Below are positions 33,241 to 44,990 of a stretch of DNA of 64,000 bases, piece after piece. The position numbers and the translations under genes are program-made. The first letter of the stretch is position 1, and each line of letters begins with the position of its first letter. The notes beneath the pieces were generated by a model. It worked only from the letters and a program-made list of their open reading frames with translations. It searched no databases and was not told the origin of the DNA. Source of the DNA: Medicago truncatula (taxonomy: Eukaryota > Streptophyta > Magnoliopsida > Fabales > Fabaceae); NCBI RefSeq assembly GCF_003473485.1, contig NC_053046.1, positions 43,299,832-43,363,831 on the forward strand. The letters run 5' to 3'.

Positions 33241-34916
33241 CATTCAAAGGCCAGCTCTTTTATCAATTGCTTGCATTTGCTCGTCTTTTCCTTAATTCAA
33301 ACTTGTGAAAGAACATGTGAAAGTGTACTACTAGTACTGTTACTTTGTATGTTTCAATCAAAATGTGTTGTTATCCTTATAAAATCACGTTGTGCTAGCA
33401 AAGTCGTGAACTTTGGGCGCAATTTTCAATCATTTGGTCTAAGATGTGGATTTGATTTTCTCATCTATTCAGAGTTTAGGAATTTAAACCATACCTTCAT
33501 CTAAATGTGTTTAACATGCACTACTTTCTTAAGTTAAGGTTTAATAGTCAAACACGGGCAGAGCCCTTTATGACCGTGGCCCACCAGAAAAAATTAAAAA
33601 ATTAATAATTATAGGTCTAATTTGCATGATTTAAACAATTTTATGACGTTTTTATTTTTGGCACATCCAAATCTTCATAAAATGATGTAGTGGCCCACCT
33701 AAAAAAATAAAAAATCATAGGTCCATTCCATTTTGTGTGATTTTTCAACAATGTTAGATTTCGGCGGTTTCAAAAGTGATTTACCTAATTTTTGTCATGT
33801 CTATGAGAAGTTTACTGACTTCTAATTTGTGGGGGTTTCAAACCTCCCTTATATTGTTTGGCAACTGAAAATTGTTCCAATTAACATTTGTATTATAAAA
33901 AAAAAAGGTTTTTTTTTCTGGCTCCATTGTAGTCAAATATTTTCCAAAAAATAGGTAATAATATGACTATTAGTATTTACTACTGGGATCTAATTTTGGA
34001 GATGAAGGTTATACATAGGCTACGGAGAAAAAGAAAATGGGTTGACTATTTGTTTTTTTTTTCTTTTCATTTTATTCTCAAATCTATTTTGATGGGATGG
34101 ATTGGATGAATTGGAATATTTTGAACGCAAAGAATTGATGATGATGTTGTTTTTGTCTACAAAGTTTGATAACTGACGGTGTAACTTTCAACACCCCTTT
34201 TTGTATAAGTTGTACGTTCAACATATTAATAGTTGTTATGATTGCACATATGAATAAGGTAGGTTGGTGTCATTTTCTCAAAGTTTTTGTGTTATGTATG
34301 TCTAGACAAAATAGGAATAAAATAATTGGAGAAGAGAAAAACTATTTTTAATTAAATGACATGAATGACCATTTTACAATGTTTTTGAGAGATTTGAACT
34401 CCTTACTTGAGATTACCATGTTTTGCAGCAATGATCTAAGTCATAATATTCGGCCTATAGAGCATGAAGAAGCTTCCAAGTGCATTGTCTGTCACTAGCT
34501 TTAACCCTTTGCTAATTTAAACAGAAGATAAGTTTAGAGTGGACAAAATTATTGTTAACTTATTAATTTTCATAGTGAAAGAATAGTTCAATCTTTGAAT
34601 GAGACAAGTCATATCTATCATTTTAATTTCATAAATGTTCAGTTACTTACAATGCCAAGCCAATTTTATTCATGTTCTTGACATGTTCTTATAACAAATC
34701 ACAATGGTTGAATTAAAAGGATATGTGAGAATAACATTCATGCCTTTCAATCTTTCATGGATTAAGAACTTGCCATGAAAAGTATGTGGCCAACCAACCA
34801 AGTTTCTACCTCCATTATATAGGAAAGTTTTGGTGTGATGCTGTTGACTCATAACATCTAAACTTTCTTATTAGATACTTAGTTTCAACACCTGTCTCTC
34901 AATAACTTCATTGATC
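33241..34916. other. Intergenic, upstream of ABCG26
   Basis: AT-rich with no protein-like frame. 'acacgggcagagccctttat' near 33553 and 'gtggcccacc' (33576 and 33691) look like parts of an old repeat. The last few hundred bases should hold the ABCG26 promoter, but I could not single out a convincing TATA box. Confidence 0.5.
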
Positions 34917-37900
34917 ATGGAAAATGTGAGAGAGGATGAGATTGAGGCAAACATGTCAATGTCACCTCCATCTGTTGGTTCCATGCAGATTGCAGGAAGC
35001 TTTGGTCATAGCATAGAATTCATGTCTCAGGCATACCTTCACAATAGGTATTCAGAGATTGACATTCGAGTTGAGGAATCCAGTTTCAACCAAGATCCCC
35101 CTCTCCCTGTATATCTCAAGGTAGTGAACAATTAGAGCGAAATATTAATTTTATCAGAAATCAAACTTCTTTTTTCTTGGTTAATAAGGCGGCTCAAACC
35201 CTTACATTAGACCTCCATGTTTTTACCAAAAAGTTTGTTGGTAGAGAGAGATAGAGACTTTAGGCCACTCAAGTTATGTTTTTCTTTAAGCTTTAAAGAT
35301 ATATGTCAAATTAGATAAATCTGATGATTTGTGAATTTGAGGAAAAGTACTAACCAGATTCTGATATATGCTTAACATGATATTATTATCTACTATATTC
35401 TCAAATGTGTAAGTACTTAAATGACATGCCTGCACTTATATTTGTTTTGATTTTTCAAAACTCCTTTTGGCATTCAAAATGATTTGATGCCTGGACCGGA
35501 GTATCTTGCGGATTCACCCCTTGATATTGGAATCTGAATTCAAGATTCCATGATAATATTATCACCAACATTGTTTTTTTTCATAATGATGTGCTGATAA
35601 TTGCTTCACTTGATCACATTCTCAATAATAGACAATTTCTCATTTAATGTGCAGTTTGAAGATGTAGAGTTCAAAGTGAGAAATAGCCAAACAGCTTCCA
35701 AAAACCCTGTAAAGACAATGATGTCAAAGGTAGCAACACAACACCATGTAGAAGAAAATAACAAATACAAGACAATTTTAAAGGGTATCACAGGAAGCAT
35801 TGGCCCCGGCGAAATTCTTGCTTTGATGGGTCCTTCTGGTAGTGGAAAGACGACCTTGTTAAGAGTTGTAGGAGGAAGATTACTTGATGATGTAAAGGGA
35901 AAGATATCTTACAATGATGTTCCATATAGTCCTGCTCTTAAAAGAAGGTTAAACATCGTGTTAGAACATCAGCATCTATGATTCAATGTATGAATATGTG
36001 CTAACAATGTACTTTAATGTATCTCTCTTTTATGCTACCTATAGGATTGGATTTGTAACACAAGAGGATGTGCTTTTCCCACAACTTACAGTTGAAGAAA
36101 CATTGATCTTCTCTGCATTCTTAAGGCTACCAACCAACATGAGCAAGCAAGAAAAATATGCAAGAGTTGAGAATACTATCAGGGATCTAGGCCTAGAAAG
36201 GTGTGTGTCTAGCATGGATCAAAATTTGACGTAAAATATGATTATTGAATACTCAAATAAAGAAATTAAACTGTATTCCTAAATAATCTTTTGTGCAACC
36301 ATAGATGTCGCCACACGAAAATAGGTGGAGGATATCTCAAAGGCATATCAGGAGGAGAAAGGAAGAGAACCAGCATAGGCTATGAAATTCTTGTTGAGCC
36401 TTCACTGCTACTACTTGATGAGCCAACTTCAGGTCTTGATTCCACCTCAGCAAACAAACTTCTTCTCACTCTTCAAGGACTAGCGAAGGTATCAGAAACT
36501 AAATTTAACTCTCATTTTGATAACATTTTTGAACATATGCTGAAAAATACTTTTGAATTTCCCTTAGGCTGGAAGAACTATAATCACAACAATTCACCAG
36601 CCATCCAGCAGAATCTTTAACATGTTTGACAAACTTCTTCTGATATCAGAAGGCTCTCCTGTTTATTATGGGAAGGCTAGAGACACAGCAGAGTACTTTT
36701 CATCCTTGAGGTTCGTCCCGGAAATACCAATGAATCCAGCAGAATTCTTGCTTGACTTGGCAACTGGACAAGTGAATGATATAAGTATTCCACAAGATAT
36801 TTTGAAAGATCAAGAATCCACTGACCCTTCAGTTACGATTATTAAGGTAGGATTAGTCGTAATTTATTTATAGGCATTACTATCATATGCATGGTCTATT
36901 TCATTCTCAACTTAATAATTGTTTATTTTTCATGGTAGTATCTACAACTCAAGTATAAGGACATATTGGAGCCAAAAGAAAAAGAAGAGAATCATAGGGG
37001 AGCAAACACACCAAAACATCTTCAACTAGCCATTCAGGTTAAAAAGGAATGGACAGTGAGTTGGTTAGACCAATTCACCATTCTTTATAAGAGAACATAT
37101 AGAGCAAGATTCAAGGAATATTTTGATATATTGAGATTGGTTCAAGCACTTGGAATTGCACTTCTATTAGGGCTACTTTGGTGGAAATCTTCAACCAATA
37201 CAGAGGCTCAACTCCGAGATCAGGTACTACTAGGTGGTTTCAGGGACCGATCCAAACATTTTATAGCATTATATATATATATATATATTTCATTTTTAAA
37301 GACATAAGTATGCATCATAATTGTTCTGAACAATTTTGAATTTTTCAGTAACCATTGACTAATTTCTGGTGCAGGTTGGTTTAATGTTCTACATTTGCAT
37401 ATTTTGGACATCTTCATGTATTTTTGGAGCAGTCTATGTATTTCCGTTTGAAAAGGTATACTTAAGAAAAGAAAGGAAAGCAGACATGTATAGACTTAGT
37501 GTATACTATGCAAGCAGCACTCTATGTGACATGGTGGCACATGTTTTGTATCCTACTGTTTTTATGCTTATTGTGTACTTCATGGCTGGCTTTAAGAGCA
37601 CCGCGGCTTGCTTCTTCCTTACCTTATTCGCTGTTTTGCTAATAGCAATAACAAGTCAAGTAAGTTGTGTCAAGACTCAGAACAGGTTAATAATTGTTTG
37701 TTTAAAGCTCAATGATTAATGAATATTTATGCTGTTGTTAATAGGGGGCAGGAGAACTATTTGGAGCTGCAGTTATGAGCATTCAAAGAGCAGGAATGGT
37801 TGCTTCTTTGATACTTATGTTATTCCTTCTTACAGGTGGCTACTATGTCCAGGTATGCACAAAGAAGTAGCAAGTAGCAGCAATGTTTGTTAAACATATC

Positions 37901-39400
37901 TTTGTGGACTGTTCATCGCTCGGTTCAGGAAAGGAAAACCGAACTATACTTAACTGTTACAAGTTTGGTAAAACTGAACCGATATGTTAACGATTCATCT
38001 CGAACCTAGGTGCACCAGTTCAGTTTTCCTACCAAACCAGAACTATCTTTACCTAAAACTGAATTATCCATTTTCAAACCGAATTGATTCTTTGTGAAGC
38101 TAACTGTTCCTAATTGCTACTATTAACTAGTATTAGTGCCTGTTTGGTATGGCTTTTTTTAGCCTCAAACGCCGTTTGGAGACCTTCACCGTGGTTTCTT
38201 TATTTTCCATCATGTTTGGTTTTCTTTTCTAAAAGTGATTTTGTCTTTCAAAATCAATTTTATGAGAAGCTACAAATCTCAGCTTCTGCGGTGGGCTAGA
38301 ATCAATTCTTCTATTATATTTAACTGACATTTATATAACTCACATTTTTCCTTCTTTACCCTCACCATCACCTCTCTCTTTTCCCTTACATCTGTTCGGC
38401 TTTCCAGTTCCTCTTGCCCAACCCATTTCAATTTGTCTTCCATCTCTGCATTTCTTAATGCCTATTCCTTTTATTGTTTTCTTACCAGTTGATTTCAGAA
38501 ATTGTAGTGTCAATAAAACAAATTTGTTTGATTAAACTTAGAGATAAGAGAGGGGAAAATTTGACGAATTAAACTTAAAAAGAGAAAATGAAACGAATTT
38601 GTTTGATTACGCTAGAAGTGGACATTTCAGTTCTTGCCTTGGTGCATCAATGGAGTACAATATAGACTTTTTTTTGCTGTTGTTGCGACTCTTGTGAGTG
38701 GGGGAGTAGATTTTCTTGGTTAGAGAAGACGATGACAATGGGTTAAAGGATAAGGTCCAATCTTTTTTATTCTTATTTTTTATTTTTATTTTTTATAAAA
38801 TGCCAAATTTTCTACAATTAAATACTAAAGGGATAATATGGTCATTATACATTCACAATCAATTTTGATTCAATGTATCCAAACAATATCAACTCAAAAG
38901 AATCACTTTTAATTAAGCGTATCCAAACATAATCAATTCATATCTAACTCACTTTTAACCAAAATCAATTTTCTCAAACTCAATTCTATCAAAATCAATT
39001 CTCCCCGCCGTCATACCAAACACACACTTAGGATTGTTATAAAAACAAAAATTTAACCAAACCGAATATTATGACTATTAAAAAAAATCAAAAATTGCAC
39101 CAAACTGTTAAACTAAACTTGAATTGATTTGTCTTGCAGCACATACCAAAGTTCATGCAATGGTTGAAGTATATGTCATTCATGTACTATGGATTCAGGC
39201 TTCTTCTAAAAGTGCAATATTCAGGTGACCAACTATATGAATGTGAAAGTGATGGAGGGTGCAGAACACTTCAAAGTTCACCTTCATTTGATACTGTAAA
39301 CTTGAAAGGAGGCCTAAGTGAAGTTTGGATTCTGATAGCCATGGCTATTTGCTTTCGGTTCTTAGCTTACTTTTGTCTACGCAGAAAGATTGATGTATGA
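34917..39400 (+). CDS. ABCG26: ABC transporter G family member 26 (tapetal half-transporter)
   Basis: An ATP-driven plasma-membrane exporter. In Arabidopsis ABCG26 works in the tapetum and is needed for the pollen exine. Nine exons: 34917-35120, 35655-35947, 36045-36200, 36305-36488, 36568-36846, 36939-37223, 37375-37659, 37745-37852, 39140-39400. All are GT-AG and in phase, giving 684 residues, about the length of AtABCG26. ATP-binding parts: Walker A GPSGSGKT (127-134), Q-loop VTQED (170-174), signature ISGGERKR (232-239), Walker B LLLLDEP (252-258), switch His in TTIHQPSS (His289). About six membrane spans follow (about 420-684), with the [13 protein letters not shown] and [17 protein letters not shown] blocks and extracellular Cys in [11 protein letters not shown]. 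Assignment to ABCG26 rests on the amino end (MEFMSQAY-like, YSEIDI) and the carboxyl end ([22 protein letters not shown]). Intron 8 (1.29 kb) carries a transposon; intron 6 has a short AT run. Confidence 0.95.
38136..39027. mobile_element. Harbinger/Tourist-like element in ABCG26 intron 8
   Basis: The left end GTGCCTGTTTGGTATGGC and the reverse complement of the right end, GTGTGTGTTTGGTATGAC, match at 15 of 18 positions. TTA lies on both sides (38133-38135 and 39028-39030), the PIF/Harbinger target. The 892-bp interior has no coding capacity but repeats 'aaaatcaattct'-type motifs. It accounts for most of the length of the intron and does not touch the splice sites. Confidence 0.75.
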
Positions 39401-40672
39401 TAACTTGTTTAAGATCTCTACTTCTGATGTAATAACTTGACATTTAACATTAGGAGTTATGTTGAAGAAAACTTAACATGCAAGGAAAATAAATACTGAA
39501 TCCAAGTTTTTCTAATACCAAATGTTATAACTTATTAAAGAAATGCTTATCATAACTTGAACTGTGGGTTTTTTGGATTGATGTTTCTATTATATTTGGT
39601 TTTTCATTTGATAAAAAATGTTTGGTGTACACCATATATGGGTGTATTATGCATACATCTTGAAATAAAGATAAAACGTGAGTGATACGATAGATGTAAT
39701 AGATTGATGATGTGATAAGAAGAGAGGTATAAAAATCAAATATCGACCTTTCAAATTTTCATTTTTTAATAAGAAATGAATCACCAGTTCACTGCTATGT
39801 ATTGCAATAATCACCACATACCTTTAACAAATAAAGAGGAAATAGGTTTTGTTTGGCAAAAGTAGCTTGTGACGGTTAAGTTAGTTGATCATAGATGAAT
39901 GAACTTAACGTAAATACAAGATCGAATATGAGGTAGGGTGAAGAGGGTGACCGTCCTAGAGTTTGATGCAAATGATCGTTTTTTGTTAATTGAACGTGGT
40001 GCAATTATTAATGAATTTGCATCTATAAATGTTCGTATTGATTGTTTTGTATGAACATTTAAATATTAAATAAAAAATTCAATGTTTTTTGCGTGAAGTT
40101 TGATGTTTTTATTATATTATTTCTTAACATAATAAAAATTGTCATCTTTCAAGTTAATTATTTTCACATTTTGGGAATTCAAATTTTATTTATACTTATT
40201 AGTTAGTGTCTAGATTGTTAGTTTGTCATATGCCACCAAAATCTCAGAAACGGGTATGTGTAAATAGTTGATAGTTTGTATATGATATATGTTGACACAT
40301 GTGTATTGAATCTTCAAGGATGATTCTAAGTGCATTCCATCGAAACATGTTAATGATATCCAAGTCCGAAACTGCATCTATGTCACGGACTTTTATTTAT
40401 AAGTACAAAAAATTATTCCTGAAAAAAAGTACAAAATAATATTTGTGTGCTCATGCAATCTAACCTAAGAAAGTCAAAGAAAGCTATATGGTTTGCAGAT
40501 AAAAGTACTATGTGGCAAAAATGTGTTATCAAAGATGGTTGAACGGTTTTTAACAAAACTTGAGTAGTTAGATTTCTAGATATCACTCATCCAACATGAA
40601 CAATTTTTTTTGTCCGGAAGAACATGAACAACTTATTTTACAGTAAATAATATCAACTATATTAGTGTTTGA
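39401..40672. other. Intergenic, 3' of ABCG26
   Basis: The first 130 bases are probably ABCG26 3' untranslated sequence. The rest is AT-rich with no gene and no clear repeat ends. Confidence 0.5.
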
Positions 40673-41388
40673 CAGTGGCGGATCTTAACTAAAAATGTGG
40701 GGGAGCCAAAAAATTGTAACTTATATATACAAGCTGTTTCATAAAATAGACAGAAATAATGAGCCACCTACCAATGTTACTTTATAAATGTTTTATTTGA
40801 TATATTTTTTTAAAGGGTGTACCACGTTGCACATTCTAATTGAACAATGGTATATACTACACAAGTGTTACTCCCTCCGTCCCTAAATAAATGATCTAGT
40901 TGACTCTGACACACATACCAATGCATATGTTTTATCTTTGATATCTTCAATTCTCTACTAAAAAAAATTATAAAAATTTAATATTTTAAAAATACTCATC
41001 GAGACGAATCCAACAACATCTTACATGATATTATTTATCTTTGTGAATTAGTAGAAAAGTATGGTCAAAGTATATCAAGTCAATAATGCATATTGTCAAC
41101 TAGGTCATTTATTAAGGGACGGAGGGAGTATTTATGTTGCAGTGGTTCGCATAAACTACCTCAAGAGGCTTGCTTCGAATCCTACCTAGTAAGTTTATGT
41201 GAATAAAAATAAAAATCCATTATAAATACGTAGAAAATGGAATCAAACCCACAACCTCTTGAGGTAAATCTCCTTCAGTTTCCACTGCGACACTAGTGAA
41301 ATACCATGCTATATATGACTAATATAATATAAATACGAAATTTGGGGGAGCCATGGCTACCATGGGCTCTTAAGAAGATCTGTCACTG
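40673..41388. mobile_element. Non-autonomous hAT-type element with 8-bp target duplication
   Basis: The left end is CAGTGGCGGATCTT; the reverse complement of the right end is CAGTGACAGATCTT (12 of 14). GTGTTTGA flanks it perfectly on both sides (40665-40672 and 41389-41396), the 8-bp duplication of hAT elements. It spans 716 bp including a Stowaway MITE at 40871-41128. A tRNA-like inverted pair ('gcagtgg...ctcaagagg') lies at about 41147-41290. No transposase. Confidence 0.85.
40871..41128. mobile_element. Stowaway MITE (Tc1/mariner type)
   Basis: The left end CTCCCTCCGTCCCTAAATAA and right end TTATTAAGGGACGGAGGGAG are inverted copies, and the match extends to about 34 bp. TA lies directly outside both ends (40869-40870 and 41129-41130). 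CTCCCTCCGT is the hallmark Stowaway terminus. It is 258 bp long and nested in the hAT-type element. Confidence 0.92.
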
Positions 41389-41432
41389 GTGTTTGATATT
41401 ATATATGCACGTAGATAATAAATCATAAAGAG

Positions 41433-41590
41433 CAATGTTATATCTCTAGAAAAATAATATCAAGAATAAATAGCACTCAATCACAATGTACTATTTGACA
41501 TAATTCAAGGAGGTGTGTCATGCAATTAAAATTTATCAGTTGTGTCTTGAAAAATTCTTGATACTATTTTTCTAGAGAAATAGCGTTTTC
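41433..41590. mobile_element. Short MITE-like hairpin
   Basis: 'tctctagaaaaataatatca' (41443 on) is mirrored by 'tgatactatttttctagaga' (ending near 41579). The arms are about 35-40 bp around an interior of about 80 bp. Superfamily unknown; no clear target duplication. Confidence 0.5.
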
Positions 41591-42859
41591 CAATCATAAA
41601 TGTGTTGAACAATATCAGTCGTTAATTAACAAACTAAATATAAATATTTATAAATTTATTGGTATATCATAATAAATCATAAGTTTATTGTTACGGTGAC
41701 AACCTTTAATTTTTTCATTTTACACTTTAGTCACTCTTTTGCCAACAAATTTTAAATGTTAAACTGAAACGGCACGTACCATATAAAAAAAAAAAAAAAA
41801 ATTGGTCTTTTATAAATAAATATGTTATTTCCTTTGTACCAAAAAAAATATGTTATATGTTATATTCTAGAAATTTTAATAGTCTACGACAGCAAATATG
41901 AAACTTGGAGGACATTGGGTTGCTCTTGTATATTTTTCTAACATTAACTTTTTCTTCAACTTTGAAGCTTTTTTATTTTCTCTTAAAAAAGATAATAATT
42001 CTCCCCTTTTTTTTGGTCAAATTAAGAACCAATTAGAATTATAAAGGCTTCAAATTGTTCCCAATTCTTATCTATTTTCTCGAAAGTGATTGATTTCCTT
42101 TTGCAAGATATCTCTACACTCACACGTTGCATGTCCTACCGACCTAATAGGGTCAAATTTGATTCATATACGTCAGAATCAAAGCTTAATCAATATGTTT
42201 TATTAGTTGATTATATAGGTTTTCTTTGAATTATGGTCACTTAAACGACATTTTGGCAATTCTTAATGGTTAACACGTGGCTAAATTTTAGACATTCAAG
42301 TTACTTGCTCCGTAATCAACTTCCTTTATATTCCATCATACTATCTGAATATTCTTAATCTTATTTCCGTTGATGTTATAGCATATTAAATATTGGTTGG
42401 TACGTATTAAAATTGTTTAAACCATTTTTCAAAATTAAAAGTTAATATTGGTCTTATATAGATCTTAAGAACATGCTAAAAAAATTGTTTGAAATGGTCT
42501 CTCAAATGTTAAAATTTGACATGACCAGGTCATGAAATTTTTGTGAAAATGTGAATTTATACGCTTTTTGGACCATTCTTGAATTAATTTGGCATGAGTT
42601 TGACCATTAACCGTGATATTTCTTGCCCTCTAATTTAGACTACCCGACATTCGAATTGGAATTTTAATATGGCAGATGCATGTACAATGGTTTGGGGGTT
42701 GTTGCCTCCACAAGAGGAAAAATATGTACTTGAAAATATCATTTAATAATGTTTGCTTTTCCCCGAATAAAACAAAATTGTAGCCTCAAAAATAATTTTT
42801 AAGAAAAAAATATGAGATAAAATATATTGATACAATTTTAACAATTTATCTTTCTAATT
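41591..42859. other. Intergenic, nothing recognised
   Basis: AT-rich with several poly-A and poly-T runs. No plausible gene or delimited repeat. Confidence 0.5.
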
Positions 42860-42867
42860 TCTATTGC

Positions 42868-44850
42868 TAAATTTTTAACTTAGTCAACCAATCAGCACTC
42901 TCGTTTCCTTCTCGCATAGTATGGTTAAATGAACTTTCTAAGAAAGAGAATAAAGCTTTCTAATAACCGAAAACAAAGTTGCATGAGGATGAAAGTCATA
43001 TTGCTTAATAGTATCAGTAATTAGATTCAAAGTTGTCTTAGAGTCAGATTTAAAGATGACTATAACCGAGGTCTCAAGCCAATTGAAGACCTCTCCAAAT
43101 AGCTGAAAGTTCAGCCCATAAATTTGAAGCTCTTCCACAAGATCCAGAAAAACTTTAAATCTAAATTGACATATCGTTTCTTAAAAGACCGTCAAAACTT
43201 GCATCACATGGATTGCCAAAAGAAGAACCATCCACGAACATTAATAACGTTTTCAGGAGGGGGATGTCAATGAACATGATAGATCATGTGTTGCTTATAG
43301 ATAGGTGATGTAGTATTTTTGCATCAAACAATTGTAAGTATTTATATCGTCTCCTCAGGGACTAGTGCGATATCGCGGACCGTTCGACTCCAAATATCAT
43401 TCTAAGTTGAAAGATAGTTTGTTTGTTTGTTTTAGTAACTAAATTGCTAAAGTAAAAGTTGAGAGTAATAGGGCGTAAAACTTGTTAGGATTAGAGTTCC
43501 TTAATCAAGCGTCACACATAACCTAATGACCATACATGGATTCTAGTTTTTCTTTGATATTATCACGTATCCCTCGACAACACTATTCGTGTCCAAACAA
43601 GATTGTGAAATCAATTGTATCATTCAATTGTCGATGTCTCAAACTATTGAATGATTCAAGAGTCGATCTTATCGTTCAATCGATGATTTCTCAATCTATT
43701 GAATGGTAAGAAAGCTTTAGGTTTGGATACACAAGGTGATTATCAAAACATCGATTCCATGTCTAGAACCTATGTTTTGATAGATGGTTATTCTAAACCT
43801 AGATTCAAAAGTATTTCTCAATCACAATTAAATCAAAGATAAACATTAAAGTGCAAGAATAACATCAATATCAAATCAAATGCTAGAACCATATATTTAT
43901 AGATCAAAAGATTACATGTTAAGCTAAGATCAAGTACCTCTAATCCCAATGAAGGAGATTTAGCTACTCATTGTCATGGAAGCCTTGCAAGAATGAATTG
44001 AAGAAGCAAGATTCATTACAACTTGTGATTTCTCAACAAAAGATGAAGAATCCACTTTCTATCACTCTCACTCTATGAAGAACAAGCCCTATCTCTCTCT
44101 CTAGAAATATTATAACATGAAAAGTATGAAAAACTAAGATTAAAACTAAGTATCTCAATGAAATGGTTGAGTGGACTATTTATAGAATTCTGATTCTGTA
44201 TCCACTCGCCTCGCGAGCTCCTTCAGTCGCCATGGCGAGTTGAGGTTCCTTCACCATTGGGTTTGTGCCACGTCATCTGTGAAGAGTTAAACCGCCCTCA
44301 CTCGCCTCGCGAGTACATCCATTCACCATGGCGAGTATGCTCGCCTTCCACTTGCCATGCGAGTTGAGGGCGAATGAAAAACTGGTGCTCCCTGGAATTG
44401 CTCGCCTTTGAAGCTCACCATGGCGAGTTTGAGGCGAGTGATCTTCATTTTTCAGCCTCTTTGTACTTTTCTTCATTTTTGCTCTTTGCTTGATGTCTTG
44501 AGTTCAAATCCTGCGCAAATGGGTGAAGTAAGATAGATAAAGCGTAAAAGGGAAATAATCACTTATCTCTCGGCTTTTCCCTTAATAACTTGCAAAACAA
44601 GTAACAAAAGTGCCTAAAATATATCATGAATTTAACACTTCCTAACACTTATCAATAGGGCCAAGAGCTTGTATCATCGAGGAATCATATGAGAATATAC
44701 TATTCACGGAAGCTCAAGTGTCTTCCTTCACATACAGAAAAATCTCGCCGTTTCTATTCCGCCAAATCTCAAAACATGTTACTATTACCATTGTACCCGC
44801 ATTAATATATAGTAGCATGTGTTTAAACTGAATTGGACAATCATGCATAT
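42868..44850 (-). pseudogene. LINE-derived RNase H remnant, split by a solo LTR
   Basis: On the minus strand, about 43262-42868 encodes FVDGSSFGNPCDASFDGLLR, later IFKSDSKTTLNLITDTIKQY and GNESADWLTK. This is the RNase H fold found at the 3' end of plant L1-type polyproteins: DGSSFGNP with the first Asp, SDSK with the third, and a DW near the end. Frames change several times, for example after KLYSLS near 42938. Beyond the inserted LTR (43306-44654), the minus strand at about 44790-44660 resumes with CFEIWRNRNGEIF, the IWRNRN linker that precedes RNase H in these elements. Reverse transcriptase and endonuclease are missing. Confidence 0.75.
43306..44654. mobile_element. Solo LTR, 1.35 kb, inserted in the LINE remnant
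   Basis: It begins TGATGTAGTA and ends CACTTATCA, so it carries TGAT...ATCA inverted ends. ATAGG lies on both sides (43301-43305 and 44655-44659), a perfect 5-bp target duplication. It has no retrotransposon protein. Motifs such as 'ctcgcctcgcgag' and 'catggcgag' recur four to five times at 44205-44430, an unusual GC-rich patch in this AT-rich window. The superfamily cannot be told from an LTR alone. The perfect duplication suggests fairly recent insertion. Confidence 0.8.
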
Positions 44851-44904
44851 AAAATTCATTTGGACAACTAAATTTGCTTTGTGTACAAAATACATCATAT
44901 TTTT

Positions 44905-44990
44905 TTGGTGGTGGTCGAGGTTTGTATCCAGACGTTACGTATATTATGCATTAATTATCCTTAACAACTGAGTCAAACTCACGAGAAAAA
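44905..44990 (-). repeat. Degraded tRNA-derived repeat
   Basis: The minus strand shows 'ctcgtgagtttgactcagttg' and, further on, a worn B-box ('ggatacaaacctcga'). It belongs to the same family as the units near 51.4, 61.5 and 62.1 kb. Confidence 0.5.

Noticed and set aside
44205-44430. Recurring 'ctcgcctcgcgag' motifs as a possible CRISPR-like array
   Set aside because: Spacing and unit length are irregular and the sequence lies inside an LTR of a plant genome.
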